A stretch of DNA of 64,000 nt. Source: Ferruginibacter sp. GTDB lineage: Bacteria; Bacteroidota; Bacteroidia; Chitinophagales; Chitinophagaceae. Shown here piece after piece: positions 62,168-64,000 of this stretch. Under the pieces are notes generated by a model. That model was not told the DNA's origin, ran no database searches, and was given only the letters and a program-made list of their open reading frames with translations. Location: contig NZ_JAQBNR010000068.1 of NCBI RefSeq assembly GCF_028288465.1, forward strand, positions 95,962 through 159,961, in the 5' to 3' direction. The position numbers were made by a program, and so were the translations under genes. Position 1 is the stretch's first letter. Every line of letters begins with the position of its first letter.

Positions 62168-64000
62168 TTAAAAAGACCGGGTTTTAATTGCTTTTAAAGT
62201 TTTGGAAGTCTTACCCTGAATTACCTGGATAAAGTACATTCCTGGTAAATAGTCGTTACCAAAATGGTATTTTTGGTTAGAAGTGCCCTTTCTTTTTAAG
62301 AGAACCTTACCATCACTTGAAGTCACTGTTATTTCAACAGGCTCATTTGTTCCACCTTGAACCAACAATCCAAATTCACTTGTAGTAGGATTAGGGAATG
62401 TGGTCACCGAGAGGGTAGTGCTTGAAAGTGGCTGGGCTGAAGCTACAGCAGTAGTGCCGACACTTGTGGTACCCGACGCAATTCTGGCTCCTGACTGAGT
62501 TGTTGTGTAAGTTGTAGATGCGCTACAACCATTGGCATCAGTTACCGTATAAGTATATGTTCCAGCATTGACATAAAACCAGCCCGTTCCGGTATACGGA
62601 GCAGTACCGCCGACAGCATTAACTCCTATCGTAGTAAATCCGCCTGGTGTACTAATAGGTAATGCTTCTGAGAGCGCCACTAATTGAGCGGGTTGGCTTA
62701 GTGTTATAATCGTTGTAGACGTCAAACCAACAGCATCATACGTAGTAATATAGTGGGTGCCATTAATCTTTGCAGTCTGGTCCCAGCTGGCTACATGATT
62801 TTGATTTGGACTCCAAACTGTAAAGTTATCAATCCCCGATTCAAACTGACCCCCACTGATTAGATTGGCACCAATTAAGGTACCTGTAGCAGTACATTCG
62901 AATACTGCAATATTATCAATATAAGTAGTTCCAGAATTTTGATTCACTTCTATTTCAACATGTGCCGCCGAACTATTAGCTGTTGGGGAGAAAATGAATT
63001 GATGATCCACTCTTGAGGTTCCGAATGATGCGCTTGGCTCATTGGTTAGAATACTTGTCATATCACCAATATACACCCTCAATAATCCTTGCTCGGTGGT
63101 GCCTAATGTAGTAAAGCGTAATACGTAGTATTTGGATGAACTCACTGCTCCCATACCTGAATAAATAGAAGTATAATTATCTACAGCTGAAGGAAAATCT
63201 ACTTTTAATGAGCCTTTACCAGCATAAAGATTATATGTACCAACAGTGCTAAGAGGAGCTGTTCCTCCTGTACCCGTTACTGTGACAGATGAATAATCTC
63301 CAAAACACCGGATGGCTGTAGTTGTAGCGGTGCTTTGGAGCGTTCCATAAGGATTGCTTCCATTGACCACCGTGTTGCCATTGACAACCGTTGGGCTCGG
63401 AGAAGAAACGACAGGAGATACAACTGGCGAAACGATAGGCGAAACAATTGGCGAAACTACGGGAGTTGGGCTACTTATTGTAATTGTTGAAGAAACTGAG
63501 CACCCTTTGGCGTCATTAACATAGTATGTGTAGGTTCCGGCAACAATACCATAATAAGTTGTTGCGCCTACATATGGTGCGGTTCCGCCAGAAGCAGATA
63601 CCACAACATCAGTGGTACCACCAGTCGTGGATATCGTACCGGCAGTCACCTGGATTTGCAATGGAGCAGCAGGTTGTGTTACCAGTATGGTCGTGGTGGC
63701 CGTATTGCCTGCCGCATCTTTAACCGTATAAGTCTGTGAGCCTGCGGTAGCGGAAAAATTTCCCGTTCCCGTATATGGCGCCGTACCGCCACTAGCACTT
63801 ACAACTACATTAGCTGTTCCACCATAACAGGCAATAGGTCCGGCAGATGAAGTGGCCGCTAACGGGGTTGCAGTAACAGTTGAAGCGCCATTTTTAATCA
63901 GCACTTTAGAAGTATAGGGTTGTAATGTAACCGATCCGTTGTATTGAGTGCCGTCTACTCCAATATAATTCGCATCCAGTGGCACCGTTGCGGCAGATTT
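62168..64000 (-). CDS. Secreted multidomain protein with SprB-like repeats, CBM-like domain and T9SS C-terminal domain (5' partial)
   Basis: At least 610 residues are visible; the frame stays open to the window edge (K-S-A-A-T precede the first GTG, 63985), so the gene continues outside. The visible N-terminus, NGSVTLQPYTSKVLIKN, resembles the end of a carbohydrate-active domain. Then come SprB-type repeats (CYGGTANVVVSASGGTAPYT; GGTAPYTG twice more), a P-V/I-V-S tetrapeptide-repeat linker near 63410-63480, a CBM-like domain, another SprB repeat, and the type A T9SS sorting domain (FPNPTTSEF ... GMYFIQVIQGKTSK) in the last 80 residues. Exported and anchored at the cell surface by type IX secretion. 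Confidence 0.85.
   Translation of the reverse strand, partial: KSAATVPLDANYIGVDGTQYNGSVTLQPYTSKVLIKNGASTVTATPLAATSSAGPIACYGGTANVVVSASGGTAPYTGTGNFSATAGSQTYTVKDAAGNTATTTILVTQPAAPLQIQVTAGTISTTGGTTDVVVSASGGTAPYVGATTYYGIVAGTYTYYVNDAKGCSVSSTITISSPTPVVSPIVSPIVSPVVSPVVSSPSPTVVNGNTVVNGSNPYGTLQSTATTTAIRCFGDYSSVTVTGTGGTAPLSTVGTYNLYAGKGSLKVDFPSAVDNYTSIYSGMGAVSSSKYYVLRFTTLGTTEQGLLRVYIGDMTSILTNEPSASFGTSRVDHQFIFSPTANSSAAHVEIEVNQNSGTTYIDNIAVFECTATGTLIGANLISGGQFESGIDNFTVWSPNQNHVASWDQTAKINGTHYITTYDAVGLTSTTIITLSQPAQLVALSEALPISTPGGFTTIGVNAVGGTAPYTGTGWFYVNAGTYTYTVTDANGCSASTTYTTTQSGARIASGTTSVGTTAVASAQPLSSTTLSVTTFPNPTTSEFGLLVQGGTNEPVEITVTSSDGKVLLKRKGTSNQKYHFGNDYLPGMYFIQVIQGKTSKTLKAIKTRSF

Noticed and set aside
1..64000. 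tRNA or rRNA genes
   Set aside because: No cloverleaf pattern or conserved rRNA segment was noticed in the intergenic stretches read; a covariance search was not possible.

Overview
The window is a surface-polysaccharide super-locus from a Bacteroidota genome, most likely a member of the Chitinophagaceae or a close relative. Evidence for the lineage: a single-PUR-domain protein (DUF3276 type), a secreted adhesin-like protein with SprB-type repeats and a type IX secretion C-terminal domain, an UpxY-like NusG paralogue, promoter candidates of the TTTG / TAnnTTTG type, and almost no Shine-Dalgarno sequences. Every convincing gene up to 61.1 kb is on the + strand; only the last gene, cut by the window end, is on the - strand.

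Region A (1-23.7 kb) is AT-rich and tightly packed, with many ATGA or TTGA overlaps. It holds family 2, family 4 and GT11-like glycosyltransferases, five FkbM-type methyltransferases, a hexapeptide acyltransferase, an MBOAT/SGNH acylation pair, a Wzy-like membrane protein, a class I methyltransferase, an exosortase-family membrane protease/transpeptidase and a NodU-type carbamoyltransferase. Region B (23.7-30 kb) is a more GC-rich three-gene block (GT2, CpsB-like PHP phosphatase, MsbA-like ABC exporter) with two arrays of a ~235-270 bp repeat on either side. Nine copies are visible in the same orientation, and they share a hairpin whose arms change in a compensating way.

Region C (30-61.1 kb) starts with the PUR-domain gene and a good promoter candidate with a ~200 nt leader. 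A Wzx/Wzy-type capsule or exopolysaccharide locus follows: Wza-like outer-membrane export lipoprotein, Wzc-like co-polymerase/tyrosine kinase, UpxY-like antiterminator, a WbaP/WcaJ-like initiating phosphotransferase, an O-antigen polymerase/ligase-like protein, many GT4 enzymes, a duplicated GT4 plus beta-propeller gene pair, a FemAB-like transferase, hexapeptide acyltransferases, and GDP-L-fucose synthesis (fcl, gmd). Within it, FkbH-like enzyme, acyl carrier protein, MBOAT and SGNH protein genes lie in series. Their order of functions parallels the Dlt D-alanylation pathway, with FkbH in the place of DltA. No Wzx flippase is visible.

Region D (61.1-64 kb) holds two near-identical, oppositely oriented terminators around the decayed 3' end of an IS3-family transposase, then the convergent gene for the T9SS-exported SprB-repeat protein. 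The likely overall picture is at least two polysaccharide assembly systems, both with elaborate acyl, methyl, carbamoyl and possibly aminoacyl decoration, next to a secreted carbohydrate-active or adhesive protein.
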